64,000 bases of DNA from Sphingosinicella sp. BN140058 (GTDB lineage Bacteria > Pseudomonadota > Alphaproteobacteria > Sphingomonadales > Sphingomonadaceae): positions 855,001 through 919,000 of the forward strand of contig NZ_CP035501.1 of the NCBI RefSeq assembly GCF_004135585.1. Reading direction: 5' to 3'. Each line of letters starts with the position of its first letter. Positions within the stretch are counted from its first letter, which is position 1. This document shows, piece by piece, positions 27,006 through 36,301 of the stretch. Under the pieces are notes generated by a model, which was given only the letters and a program-made list of their open reading frames with translations, searched no databases and was not told where the DNA came from. Position numbers and translations under genes: made by a program.

Positions 27006-28613
27006 TCAGATGCAGCCGGCCCGCTCGGCGCGAACGTCTTCGAGCAGTTGCTCGACATCGTCCGCGCCCGCACGGAGCGCCTTGATCAGCCAGATTTCGG
27101 CGCTGGCGAGATCCTGCTCGACTCCTTTGCCATCCGCACAGATCACGCCGAGCAAGCCCATCGCACGTGCATCGCCGAGACCCGCCGCGCGCTGCAGAAG
27201 ATCAAGACCGCGCGGCAGGTCCTGCGGCACGATCCTGCCAAGAACATATTGCTGACCAAGGATGGTCATGCCCCTGCCGCTGCCGGCATCGGCCGCTTTG
27301 GAGAGCCAGTCCAGAGCCGCCTCGACGTCGATCGGACCGTCCTCACCGTAAAGATGCATCGCGCCGAGATCCGCCATCGCTTCGGCGCTGCCATGCTCCG
27401 CCGCCCGTTTGCGCCAGCGCAGCGCTTCCGCCTCGTCGGCGCGCACGCCGCGACCGTGCTGGTACATGATCCCGATGCTCCGCTCGGCATTGGCATCTCC
27501 AGCCTCAGCGCATCGCCGCAACAGGCGCATTGCCACATCGGGATCCTCGGGAACCATTCTGCCTTCATCGTAGAGCATCGCCAGCAGGAAGGTGGCTTCC
27601 AGATTGCCCTCCTCCGACTCCTTTGTGAAATATCCGATCCCGGTCTCCCGGGTTACGGGTCCCAGCGGGCTCGCCATCGTGACGCCTTCAATGAACGCGC
27701 GGGCGGACTCGAAGGGTGGTCCGGGCATATCGCTCAGGCGGCCGCGCAGCTCGTCGAGATCGCCTGGCTCACCGCGCAGCACCTGCAATGCGGCGCGCGC
27801 GGGGGCACAATCATCGTCTCCAGCGGCCGCTTCGAAGTAGAAGGCTGCAACGTGCCGATCCTGCGGAACACCGCGGCCGAGGGCGTAGCAGAAGCCGACC
27901 CTCGCGGCGGCATCCGGGTCGCCACCCGCCGCAGCACGCACGTACCAGCGGAACGCCTCGGCGGAATCCTGTTCGACGCCCAGCCCTGCGTCGTAGAGCG
28001 CACCCAGGGCATGTTCGCAGGTCTCGTTCGCCTCGGCGGCACCGGCGCGGAAGAAGAGGAGCGCCTCCTGATAGTCGCGGTCGACGCCGCGGCCGTCCCT
28101 GTAGAGCGTGCCGAGCATCAGAGTCGCATCGGCACCTCCATCCTCCGCGGCGCGGCGGAGCCATACCACCCCCTCCGCCGGATCCGCCGCCACTGCGTCG
28201 GCATCGCCGTCGACCAGGGTCAGCCCCAGGAGGAAGGCTCCAAGCCCCTCGCCGCGCTCGGCGGCCCGCCGGTAGAAGGCGATAGCCACGGCAGGATCTT
28301 CGGGAACGCCGCGACCGACATGATGCATCTCGCCGATGTGGACCATAGCCTTTGCCGATCCCGCCTCCGCGGCGATACGGAACAGACGCAGCGCCTCGTC
28401 GGGATCGCGAAATTCCAGGTCGCCGAAAGCATATTGAACGGCAAGCATCCGGCCGGCTTCCGGATTGCCCTGATCGGAGAGCCGCCTGAGGATTGCGATC
28501 GCGCGCGGCATGTCGCCGCGCATCATCGCGGCCTCGGCGTCCGGGATGCCCGGCGCGGGCAACACCGCCTTCTTCACGGCTTCCACGACGTTAAACAGCA
28601 GGGTGGCCATCAT
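27006..28613 (-). CDS. Sel1/TPR-like repeat protein
   Basis: 535 residues of Sel1-like repeats (AxxLGxxYxxGxGVxxDxxxA), about a dozen units, for example AMVHIGEMHHVGRGVPEDPA and MLGTLYRDGRGVDRDYQEAL. The repeats form a superhelical scaffold for protein-protein binding. No signal peptide is visible, so it is probably cytoplasmic. The tandem ATG ATG at 28613/28610 follows GAGGAGAGG. The function cannot be named. A C-terminal fragment of a paralog lies at 25745-25978, on the other side of the HxlR/ABM pair. Confidence 0.85.
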   Translation of the reverse strand: MMATLLFNVVEAVKKAVLPAPGIPDAEAAMMRGDMPRAIAILRRLSDQGNPEAGRMLAVQYAFGDLEFRDPDEALRLFRIAAEAGSAKAMVHIGEMHHVGRGVPEDPAVAIAFYRRAAERGEGLGAFLLGLTLVDGDADAVAADPAEGVVWLRRAAEDGGADATLMLGTLYRDGRGVDRDYQEALLFFRAGAAEANETCEHALGALYDAGLGVEQDSAEAFRWYVRAAAGGDPDAAARVGFCYALGRGVPQDRHVAAFYFEAAAGDDDCAPARAALQVLRGEPGDLDELRGRLSDMPGPPFESARAFIEGVTMASPLGPVTRETGIGYFTKESEEGNLEATFLLAMLYDEGRMVPEDPDVAMRLLRRCAEAGDANAERSIGIMYQHGRGVRADEAEALRWRKRAAEHGSAEAMADLGAMHLYGEDGPIDVEAALDWLSKAADAGSGRGMTILGQQYVLGRIVPQDLPRGLDLLQRAAGLGDARAMGLLGVICADGKGVEQDLASAEIWLIKALRAGADDVEQLLEDVRAERAGCI

Positions 28614-28816
28614 CCTCTCCTCGGAAGGTCCTGAGACGAGCGGCATCGGGCTGAGGCAGCCGCTCGGTCGACGCAGCGGGCTACGCAACAAGGAAGAATG
28701 GCAGCCGGCAAAGCCGCCTTTGTTCACCAGCTGTTCTCTACCATCAAAACGCATTTGAAACAAAGTGCCCATTTCCGGCGGTAGGCAGCGTTCCGCGGAG
28801 CGGCTAACGGGAGCCG

Positions 28817-29851
28817 ATGACGATTGCGATCTTGGGCGCCGGGTCGGTCGGCTGCTTCATCGGCGGCGCCTGGTCGCACGCCGGCCTTCCTGTGCGGTTC
28901 GTCGGCCGCGAGGCGATCGGGACGGCGATCGCCGCCGAAGGCCTGACGCTCACCGATTATTCCGGCTGGCGCGTTCGCCGGAACCCCGAGCAGGTCGACT
29001 ACGCCACCAGCCCCAAGGCTTTGGCCAAAGCCGACATCATCGCGCTCTGCGTCAAGAGCACCGGCACGGCCGAAGCGGCGAAGCAGATCGCGCGCCACGG
29101 CAAGAACGGCGCTCTGGTGATCAGCTTTCAGAACGGGGTCAGCAACGTCGATGCCCTGCGGGACGTGCTGAAGGACCGGTTCGAGATCGCGCAGGCCATG
29201 GTGCCGTTCAACGTCGCCTATCTCGGCCATGGCCGTTTCCACAAGGGCGTCGCCGGCGAGCTCGTCGTTCAGGACATTCCACGCACCCGCGTCCTCGCCC
29301 AGGAGGTCGGCGGCGGGCCCGCTGCCTTGCGCCTCGCCGACGACATGGCCGCGATCGCCTGGGGCAAATTGCTCATCAACCTCAACAATGCGGTCAACGC
29401 CTTGTCGGGCCGAACCTTGCTCGAGCAATTGCGCGAGCGTGACTATCGCCGGGTCGTCGCAGCGTCGATCGTCGAAGCCCTCGATCTCCTCGCGGCCGCG
29501 GGGATCGAGCCGGCAAAGATCGGCCCGATCGCGCCGAAGCTCCTGCCCCACGCCATTGCGGCGCCGAACCTCATCTTCAATAACCTCTTCCTCAAGATCC
29601 AGAAGATCGATGCGAAGGCACGCTCGTCCATGGCCGACGATCTTCGCGCCGGACGCACGACGGAGATCGATTATCTCAACGGCGAAGTGGTCAGGCTTGC
29701 CAAGCGGCTGAAGAAGCGCGCGCCGGTCAACACCGCCATCGTCGACCTGGTCAAGCAGGCGGAGCTTGGAGTCGAGCATCTGTGGAGCCCGGAGGATCTG
29801 CGCGCACACGTGCTGCAGGGGCATAAGGTGGCGCCGGTCTTCGGATACTGA
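28817..29851 (+). CDS. panE: 2-dehydropantoate 2-reductase family protein
   Basis: Ketopantoate reductase-type enzyme (NADPH; pantothenate pathway), 344 residues. The N-terminal Rossmann domain has IAILGAGSVGCFIGG (3-17) and CVKSTGT; the middle has ISFQNGVSNVD; the helical C-terminal domain has WGKLLINLNNAVNALSG (catalytic Lys and the Asn pair) and a late SMADDLRAGRTTEIDYLNG. All family key residues are present. Paralogs with other 2-oxo acid substrates exist, so the pantothenate role is likely but not certain. Divergent from the Sel1 gene. Confidence 0.85.
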   Translation: MTIAILGAGSVGCFIGGAWSHAGLPVRFVGREAIGTAIAAEGLTLTDYSGWRVRRNPEQVDYATSPKALAKADIIALCVKSTGTAEAAKQIARHGKNGALVISFQNGVSNVDALRDVLKDRFEIAQAMVPFNVAYLGHGRFHKGVAGELVVQDIPRTRVLAQEVGGGPAALRLADDMAAIAWGKLLINLNNAVNALSGRTLLEQLRERDYRRVVAASIVEALDLLAAAGIEPAKIGPIAPKLLPHAIAAPNLIFNNLFLKIQKIDAKARSSMADDLRAGRTTEIDYLNGEVVRLAKRLKKRAPVNTAIVDLVKQAELGVEHLWSPEDLRAHVLQGHKVAPVFGY

Positions 29852-29914
29852 TTTGACAACGCGGCACGTGCCGCGCAGGGGCCGAAAAACCGCTGTTTTT
29901 CCGGAGCCTGCCCG

Positions 29915-32593
29915 ATGCGCCTTGCCGCCGCCGCCTCTTTGATCGCGCTTTCCGTCTCGCTCTCCGCCTGCGCAGGCACCGCCTCCTCGCCATCCGCGAT
30001 CACCGCTCCGCCGACGGCCGCGGACGTCTCCACCGTCCCCACCCAGCTTCCCCGCAACGCGCGTCCGCTCCAATACAGGATCTCCGTGACGCCCGATGCG
30101 CAAAACCTGCGCTTCAGCGGCATCACCACCATCGACGTCGACGTGCTCGAAGCGACCGACACGCTGACCGTCAACGCCGCCGATCTCGACTTCCGCTCTG
30201 CCGAGATCGCCGCGCTGTCCAGCGACGGCACCGCGCGCCAGCCCGCGGCCGGCCGAGTGTCGGTCGATGCCGACAAGCAGACCGCGACCGTACGCTTCGG
30301 TGAGCGCCTGCAACCGGGCCGTTACCGCCTGCGCTTCGACTATTCCGGCAAGATCTACAGCCAGGCGGCGGGTCTGTTCGCGCTCGATTATGAGAGCGGC
30401 GCGGGCAAGAAGCGCGCTTTGTTCACCCAGTTCGAGGCGCCGGACGCGCGCCGGTTTTTTCCGGGCTGGGACGAGCCGCAATATCGAACGCTTTACACGC
30501 TGAGCGTGACCGCGCCCGCCGATCAGGACGTGATCAGCAACATGCCGCAAGCCGGCGTCGAGCCGCGCGCGGGCGGCACGAAGACGGTGACCTTCCGGAC
30601 CACGCCGCCAATGTCGAGCTACCTGCTGTTCATGGGCGTCGGCGAGTTCGACCGGATCACCACGACCGCGGCGAACACCGAGATCGGCGTCGTCAGCAAG
30701 CGCGGCAATGGCGAGCAGGGCCGCTGGGCCCTGGAGAGCTCGGCGAAGCTGCTCCCCTGGTACAACAATTATTTCGGCACGCCCTATCCGTTGCCGAAGC
30801 TCGACAACGTCGCCGGTCCCGGAAGCAGTCAGTTCTTCGGAGCGATGGAAAATTGGGGCGCGATCTTCTCGTTCGAGTCGGTCCTGCTCGTCGACCCAGT
30901 GATCACCAGCGAATCTGCACGCCAGCGCATCTTCGAAGTCGCCGCGCACGAGATGGCGCATCAATGGTTCGGCGATCTCGTCACGATGGCGTGGTGGGAC
31001 GATCTCTGGCTGAACGAAGGCTTCGCCTCGTGGATGGCGACCAAGGCGACCACTGCGCTCCACCCGGAATGGGAGCCCGAACTCGGCATCGTTGCTGGCC
31101 GCGAGGCGGCGATCGGGCTCGACAGCGTCGCCACCACCCATCCCGTCGTCCAGCGCCTGACTACGGTCGAGCAGATCAGCCAGGCCTTCGATTCGATCAC
31201 CTACTCGAAGGGCGAGGCGGTGATCACGATGCTGGAGGATTATGTCGGCGAAGACGCCTGGCGGCGCGGCGTTCAGAATTACATCCGCACCCACAAGCTC
31301 GGCAACACCCGCACCGACGATTTGTCGGCGAAGATCGAGCGCGCGGCCGGCAAGCCCGTCACCGCAATCGCACATGATTTCACGCTCCAGCCGGGCGTGC
31401 CGCTGATCCGCGTCGAACAGGCCGCATGCAGCGGAGGCAGCACCCGCGTGACCTTGCGCCAGGGCGAATTCAGCCGCGACCGATCTGACAAGGCGCCGCT
31501 CAGCTGGCGGGTGCCGGTGATCGGCGCCACTCTCGGCAGCAAGCCGGCGCGCGCGCTCGTCGAGGGCGGCCATGCTACGTTCGACGTGCCTGGCTGTGGC
31601 ACCCTGGTCGTGAACAGCGGTCAATCGGGCTATTACCGGACGCTGTACACGCCGGCGATGCTCGACCGGATCGCCGCCTCGTTCGCGCAGCTCCCGCCCA
31701 TCGATCAGATCGGCCTGTTGGCGGATCAATGGGGGCTGGGCCTCGCCGGCTACCAGTCCGCTGCGGAGGCTCTCGACCTTGTCGATGCGGTTCCGGCCGA
31801 CGCCAATCCGCAGGTCTACAGCCGCATGGCATCGATCCTGGAGGGGCTTTACGGCCTCTATGACGGCGACGCCGCGCATCAGGCGGCGATCGCCCGATAC
31901 GCATCCGCCAAGCTCTCGCCGATGCTGAAGCGGATCGGGTGGACGGCGAAGCCGGATGAGGCGCCGACCACTCCAGTGCTCCGCTCCGAGTTGATCTCGA
32001 CGCTCGGCGGCATGGGTGACCGCGGGGTGGTCGACGAGGCTTCCCGTCTCTACGCAGCCAACGATCCGATCGCGGCGGCCGGGCCGTTGCGAAGTACGAT
32101 CCTGGCGGTCGTCGCACGCAATCTCGATGCCGCAGGCTGGGATCGCCTGAGGAGCCAGGCGCGTGCCGAGACCAATCCCCTGGTCAAGGCGCAGCTCTAC
32201 AAGCTGCTCGGCACCAACCGCGATCCTGCCCTGGCGCAGCGGGCGCTGAGGCTGGCGCTGACCGACGAGCCTGGTGCCACCACCAGCGCCGGCATCATCA
32301 GCGCGGTTTCGGGCGAACATCCCGATCTCGCCTTCGATTTCGCGATCGTCAATCGCGAGAAGGTCGAGGCACTGGTCGACATCTCCTCACGCTCGCGCTT
32401 CATCGCCCAGCTCGGCGCCGGTTCGTCCGACCCGGCGATGATTCAGAAGATCGAGGCTTATGCCACCCGGTATCTGACCCCGGAGTCGCGGCGCCCCGCC
32501 GACACGGCGATCGGCGGCATCCGCGACCGCACCCGCGTCCGCACCGAGCGCCTGCCGGACATCACGAAATGGCTGGAGGCAAAGCGGGGCTGA
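29915..32593 (+). CDS. M1 family aminopeptidase, predicted lipoprotein
   Basis: 892 residues. The signal ends in LSACAGT (Cys19), a likely lipobox. Domain order: N-terminal beta-saddle (about 45-230), thermolysin-like catalytic domain with GAMEN (309-313) and HEMAH (345-349) plus Glu368 (LNEGFASW, 18 residues on), then a helical ERAP1-like C-terminal domain (about 560-890). Zinc aminopeptidase acting outside the cytoplasm. CGGAG lies about 9 bases before the ATG. It is followed by the palindromic repeat at 32619, which separates it from the convergent OPT gene. Confidence 0.93.
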   Translation: MRLAAAASLIALSVSLSACAGTASSPSAITAPPTAADVSTVPTQLPRNARPLQYRISVTPDAQNLRFSGITTIDVDVLEATDTLTVNAADLDFRSAEIAALSSDGTARQPAAGRVSVDADKQTATVRFGERLQPGRYRLRFDYSGKIYSQAAGLFALDYESGAGKKRALFTQFEAPDARRFFPGWDEPQYRTLYTLSVTAPADQDVISNMPQAGVEPRAGGTKTVTFRTTPPMSSYLLFMGVGEFDRITTTAANTEIGVVSKRGNGEQGRWALESSAKLLPWYNNYFGTPYPLPKLDNVAGPGSSQFFGAMENWGAIFSFESVLLVDPVITSESARQRIFEVAAHEMAHQWFGDLVTMAWWDDLWLNEGFASWMATKATTALHPEWEPELGIVAGREAAIGLDSVATTHPVVQRLTTVEQISQAFDSITYSKGEAVITMLEDYVGEDAWRRGVQNYIRTHKLGNTRTDDLSAKIERAAGKPVTAIAHDFTLQPGVPLIRVEQAACSGGSTRVTLRQGEFSRDRSDKAPLSWRVPVIGATLGSKPARALVEGGHATFDVPGCGTLVVNSGQSGYYRTLYTPAMLDRIAASFAQLPPIDQIGLLADQWGLGLAGYQSAAEALDLVDAVPADANPQVYSRMASILEGLYGLYDGDAAHQAAIARYASAKLSPMLKRIGWTAKPDEAPTTPVLRSELISTLGGMGDRGVVDEASRLYAANDPIAAAGPLRSTILAVVARNLDAAGWDRLRSQARAETNPLVKAQLYKLLGTNRDPALAQRALRLALTDEPGATTSAGIISAVSGEHPDLAFDFAIVNREKVEALVDISSRSRFIAQLGAGSSDPAMIQKIEAYATRYLTPESRRPADTAIGGIRDRTRVRTERLPDITKWLEAKRG

Positions 32594-32618
32594 GCACGTG
32601 CACACGTCCCTTTGACAT

Positions 32619-32704
32619 CCGTTCGGGCTGAGCCTGTCGAAGCCCTTGCCTTCCCTTACCGCCCGAAGAGCAGAAAAGGGCTTCGACGAGCTCAGCCCGA
32701 ACGG
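32619..32704 (+). repeat. Palindromic repeat (REP-like), copy 2
   Basis: Left arm CCGTTCGGGCTGAGCCTGTC (continuing GAAGCCC), right arm GGGCTTCGACGAGCTCAGCC (continuing CGAACGG), nearly perfect inverted repeats of about 27 bases around a 32-base spacer. It lies between the convergent aminopeptidase and OPT genes, where the hairpin could end transcription from both sides. Confidence 0.92.
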
Positions 32705-32722
32705 AGCGCGCGACGCATGGCT

Positions 32723-34684
32723 TCATGCCGCAGCGCGGGCGCTCCGCCGGTACAGCCACAACGCCAGCAGCGCGAACAACAGGGCGCCACCGCCGACCGC
32801 GACCGGACGGAAGCCGTCGCCGACGATCGCCAGCGGGGTCGCGCTACCCGTGCCGACAACGATTCCGGCGAGCAGCACGCCGAACAGGCTCTCGCCGACG
32901 ATCAGCCCGGTCGCGGCGAGGACACCCATCCGACGTGCGGCTTCGGGGTCACGGGCGCGCTCGGCACGGCGATCATAGACCCAGCCGGCAATCGCGCCGA
33001 CCACCACCATCAGGGTGGTCGACATCGGCAGGTAGATGCCGATCCCGATCGCCAGCGGCGGCAGGCGGGTCTTGCCGGCGCGTCCGAGTGCGGCATCGAC
33101 GATGATCAGGGCGACGCCGAGCAACACGCCGTAGCCGATCATCCGCCAGTCGAGCGCGCCGCCGAGCACGCCCTGCGCGATCGCCGAGATCAGGGCCGCC
33201 TGCGGCGCGGGCAGCGCCTCGGGACCGGCGCCGGGCGCCCCCGCAAAGCCGTAGCCTGCGTTGAGCAGGCTCAGCACCGGAGGGATGATCGCGGCGCCGA
33301 ACAGCACGCCGAACAGAAGGGCGACCTGCTGGCGCCATGGGGTCGCGCCAACGAGCTGGCCGGTCTTCAGATCCTGGAGATTGTCGTTGGAGATGGTGGT
33401 GATGCCGAACACGATGCCGGTGACGATCAGCGCGTAAGCGACCAGCGGACGGCTCGCCTCGGCATCCTGGCCCGCGCCGACGACGAAGAGCAGCAGCAGC
33501 GAAGAGCCGATCGCCGCCAAAATGCCGATGCCCGAGACGGGGCTGTTCGAGGCCCCGATCAAGCCCGCCATGTAGCCGCACACCGCAGCGATGAACGCGC
33601 CGGCGACCAGGATGAAGGCGAGGCTGAGCGCGATCACGACCGCGGTGCGCCCGCCGGCGGCATCGCCGAGTTCCGCGACCAGCAGCCAGCCGATCGGCAG
33701 AAGCGCGAACACGGTTCCAAGGCCGAGCGCGGAGATCGGCATGTCGCGCTCGCTCAGCGCCAGCGAGGCGCCCTGCCCGGCACGCCGGGCGCGCGAGGCG
33801 GCGATCGCGCCGGCGAGGCCGCGAACGATCGGGCCGATGATGCTGAGCAGCGTCCAGACCGCCGCCACCCCGATCACGCCGGCGCCGAGGAAGCGAACCT
33901 GGTGCACCCACACGTCGGTCGCAAGTTCCTCTGCACCCAGCGCGGCCGCGTTCGGCACCATCGCACTGAGCAACGGAACCGCGACGCCCCAGGCGATGAT
34001 CAAGCCGAGTCCCATGGCGAGCCCCACCGACAGACCGACGAGATGGCCGGCGCCCAGCAGGGCGAATTGAAATCCGGGATTGAAGCCGGTGACCGCAGGA
34101 CCGAAGCGGAAAAAGGCCGCTGCATCGGCCGCGGTGAGCCGCATCGCCGCCAGCAGCGCGAACAGCGAGGAGACGAGCGAGCCGGCGACGATCGCCATCA
34201 GCCCCTTGCTGCTCTCCTCGGCACCTTGCCGTGAGGCTTCGCCGACCTTGAGGACCTCCGCGGCGGCGACACCTTCCGGGAAGGGCAAGGGCGAGTCGGT
34301 GACCAGCGCCCGCCGCAGCGGGATCGAGAAGAGCACGCCGAGCGCGCCGCCGAGGAAGGTGACGAGCGCCGTCGTCCAATAGGGGAAACCCTGCCACCAG
34401 CCGATCATGACGAGGCCGGGCAGCACGAAGCAGATCGCAGCGAGGGTTCCCGCGGCCGAAGCCACCGTCTGGACGATGTTGTTCTCGAGGATGTTCGACG
34501 ATGAAAACCAGCGAAGCACCGCCATCGAAATGACCGCTGCTGGGATCGAAGTGGCGAAGGTCAGTCCCACCCGGAGCCCGAGATAGACGTTGGCAGCGGT
34601 GAACAGCAACGTGATCACGCCGCCGAGCAGCACCGCCCGGACAGTAAGTTCCGGCAGCGCGGCTGCCTCTCTGGTATCGCTCAT
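32723..34684 (-). CDS. OPT family oligopeptide transporter
   Basis: 653-residue polytopic inner-membrane protein with about 14-16 hydrophobic segments. OPT marks: TVRAVLLGGVITLLFTAANV, YLGLRVGLTFATSIPAAVIS, NNIVQTVASAAG, FPEGVAAAEVLKVGE, and SNDNLQDLKTGQLVGATPWR. The family imports oligopeptides or metal chelates with protons; the substrate is unknown. GGGGAGGTGAGA right before the ATG is a strong ribosome site. It starts 2 bases after the stop of the HerA-like gene, so the two are co-transcribed. The peptide-uptake role would fit the many secreted peptidases in the window. Confidence 0.93.
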   Translation of the reverse strand: MSDTREAAALPELTVRAVLLGGVITLLFTAANVYLGLRVGLTFATSIPAAVISMAVLRWFSSSNILENNIVQTVASAAGTLAAICFVLPGLVMIGWWQGFPYWTTALVTFLGGALGVLFSIPLRRALVTDSPLPFPEGVAAAEVLKVGEASRQGAEESSKGLMAIVAGSLVSSLFALLAAMRLTAADAAAFFRFGPAVTGFNPGFQFALLGAGHLVGLSVGLAMGLGLIIAWGVAVPLLSAMVPNAAALGAEELATDVWVHQVRFLGAGVIGVAAVWTLLSIIGPIVRGLAGAIAASRARRAGQGASLALSERDMPISALGLGTVFALLPIGWLLVAELGDAAGGRTAVVIALSLAFILVAGAFIAAVCGYMAGLIGASNSPVSGIGILAAIGSSLLLLFVVGAGQDAEASRPLVAYALIVTGIVFGITTISNDNLQDLKTGQLVGATPWRQQVALLFGVLFGAAIIPPVLSLLNAGYGFAGAPGAGPEALPAPQAALISAIAQGVLGGALDWRMIGYGVLLGVALIIVDAALGRAGKTRLPPLAIGIGIYLPMSTTLMVVVGAIAGWVYDRRAERARDPEAARRMGVLAATGLIVGESLFGVLLAGIVVGTGSATPLAIVGDGFRPVAVGGGALLFALLALWLYRRSARAAA

Positions 34685-34686
34685 TC

Positions 34687-36165
34687 TCACCTCCCCTTGA
34701 ACAGGCCGCCAAGGAGGCCGCGCACCAGCGACCCGGCGATGCGGTTGACCACCTGCCGCTTCACCGCCTTGCCGACCTCGCGAACCATCTCGTCCTGAAA
34801 GGATGGGCTGGCGCGACCTTGCCGAGTGGGCCGCGCGTCCGCCTTCGCCCGGGCCGCCGCCTCTGCCGCGGCTTCGGCACGCGCGGACAGGATCTCGCCG
34901 GCGCTCTCCCGATCGATCGGCTCCTGATACCTGCCGGCGAGGGGCGATGCCGCGATCAGCAGCGCACGCTCGCGATCTTCGAGCGGCCCGAGGCGGGAGC
35001 CCGGCGGTGCGATCAGGGTCCGTTCGACCGGGCTCGGCGCGCCCTCGCTGTCGAGGGTGGAGACTAAAGCCTCGCCGACTTTGAGAGCGGGAAGTACGGC
35101 CGCCACGTCGATCGCCGGGTTGGGGCGAAACCCGTCGGCCGCCGCCTTCAACGCCTTCTGTTCCTTGGGCGTGAAGGCGCGCAGAGCGTGCTGGATGCGA
35201 TTGCCCAATTGTGCCGCCACCGCGTCCGGTATGTCCGCCGGGTTCTGGGTGACAAAATAAACGCCGACGCCCTTGGAGCGGATCAGCCGCACGACCTGCT
35301 CGATCGTGTCGAGCAACCCCTTCGGGGCGTCGTCGAACAGCAAATGGGCTTCGTCGAAGAAGAAGACGAGCTTGGGCCTGGCGAGATCGCCGACTTCCGG
35401 AAGATCCTCGAACAGCTCGGACAGGAGCCACAGCAAGAAGGTGGCGTAGAGCTTCGGGCTCGTCATCAGCCGATCGGCGGCGAGCAGGTTGATCATGCCT
35501 CGCCCACTCTCGTCGATCGCTAGGAGGTCGGCGATGGCGAGCGCCGGCTCGCCGAAGAACAGGTCGCCGCCTTGAGCTTCCAACTGCAGCAATTGCCGCT
35601 GGATGGCGCCCGCCGAAGCCTTGGTGACGTTGCCGTAGCGCGTCGTCAGCGCCGCCGCATTCTCGCCGACGTAAGCGAGCAGTGCCTGCAGATCTTCAAG
35701 GTTGAGGAGCAGCAAGCCCTGCTCATCGGCGACCCGGAAAGCGATCGCCAGCACGCCCTCCTGGGTCTCGTTGAGATCGAGCAGGCGCGCCAGCAGCAGC
35801 GGCCCCATCTCGCTTACGGTGGTGCGAACCGGATGGCCTTGGCGGCCGTAAAGATCCCAGAACGTAACCGGGTTTCCGGCATAAGAGAAATCGGCGAGCC
35901 CCACCTCCGCCGCACGGGCCGTGAGCGCCGCATGCGTGGCCGCCTGCGAAGATCCGGGCATGGCGATGCCGGCCAGGTCGCCCTTCACGTCGGCAAGGAA
36001 GACCGGAACGCCCGCCGCCGAGAAACCTTCGGCCAGGCGCTGCAGGGTCACCGTCTTGCCGGTGCCGGTCGCCCCTGCGATCAGACCGTGCCGGTTGGCG
36101 CGCGAGAGAAGGAGTTGCTGCGCGCGACCTTGCGCCGCACCGATGAGGATCGCGTCACTCGCCAA
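34687..36165 (-). CDS. HerA-like ATPase (DUF853, YjgR type)
   Basis: 492 residues. Walker A GATGTGKT (31-38), Walker B VFFFDEAH with DEAH, and VYFVTQNPADIPD (sensor region) place it in the HerA/FtsK-like P-loop group; DUF853 members include E. coli YjgR. The last 60 residues are basic and Ala-rich (VGKAVKRQVVNRIAGSLVRG). A DNA-translocating or membrane role is assumed but untested for this family. First gene of a two-gene unit with the OPT transporter. Confidence 0.88.
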   Translation of the reverse strand: MASDAILIGAAQGRAQQLLLSRANRHGLIAGATGTGKTVTLQRLAEGFSAAGVPVFLADVKGDLAGIAMPGSSQAATHAALTARAAEVGLADFSYAGNPVTFWDLYGRQGHPVRTTVSEMGPLLLARLLDLNETQEGVLAIAFRVADEQGLLLLNLEDLQALLAYVGENAAALTTRYGNVTKASAGAIQRQLLQLEAQGGDLFFGEPALAIADLLAIDESGRGMINLLAADRLMTSPKLYATFLLWLLSELFEDLPEVGDLARPKLVFFFDEAHLLFDDAPKGLLDTIEQVVRLIRSKGVGVYFVTQNPADIPDAVAAQLGNRIQHALRAFTPKEQKALKAAADGFRPNPAIDVAAVLPALKVGEALVSTLDSEGAPSPVERTLIAPPGSRLGPLEDRERALLIAASPLAGRYQEPIDRESAGEILSARAEAAAEAAARAKADARPTRQGRASPSFQDEMVREVGKAVKRQVVNRIAGSLVRGLLGGLFKGR

Positions 36166-36255
36166 CAGCCTGTCTCCACAAACGAAATGCCGCTCCTATC
36201 CCGGTCGGGAGAGAAGCGGCAAGCCGTCTTCGGTGAAGATGTCGGTTCCCCTGCC

Positions 36256-36289
36256 CGGATCGGGCAAATGCCCGACCCAGAACCGGGAA
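36256..36289 (-). terminator. Possible terminator after the hflKC-protease operon
   Basis: Read on the minus strand, CCCGG ... GTCGGGC ATTT GCCCGAT CCGGG can fold into a stem of about 12 pairs just after the protease stop. There is no clear T-run, so this is weak. Confidence 0.35.
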
Positions 36290-36301
36290 GCTCAGCCGAG
36301 G

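Noticed and set aside
29861..29900. Palindrome GCGGCACGTGCCGC and AAAAAC/GTTTTT hairpin between panE and the aminopeptidase
   Set aside because: Short stems without a clear T-run; not convincing as a terminator or operator.
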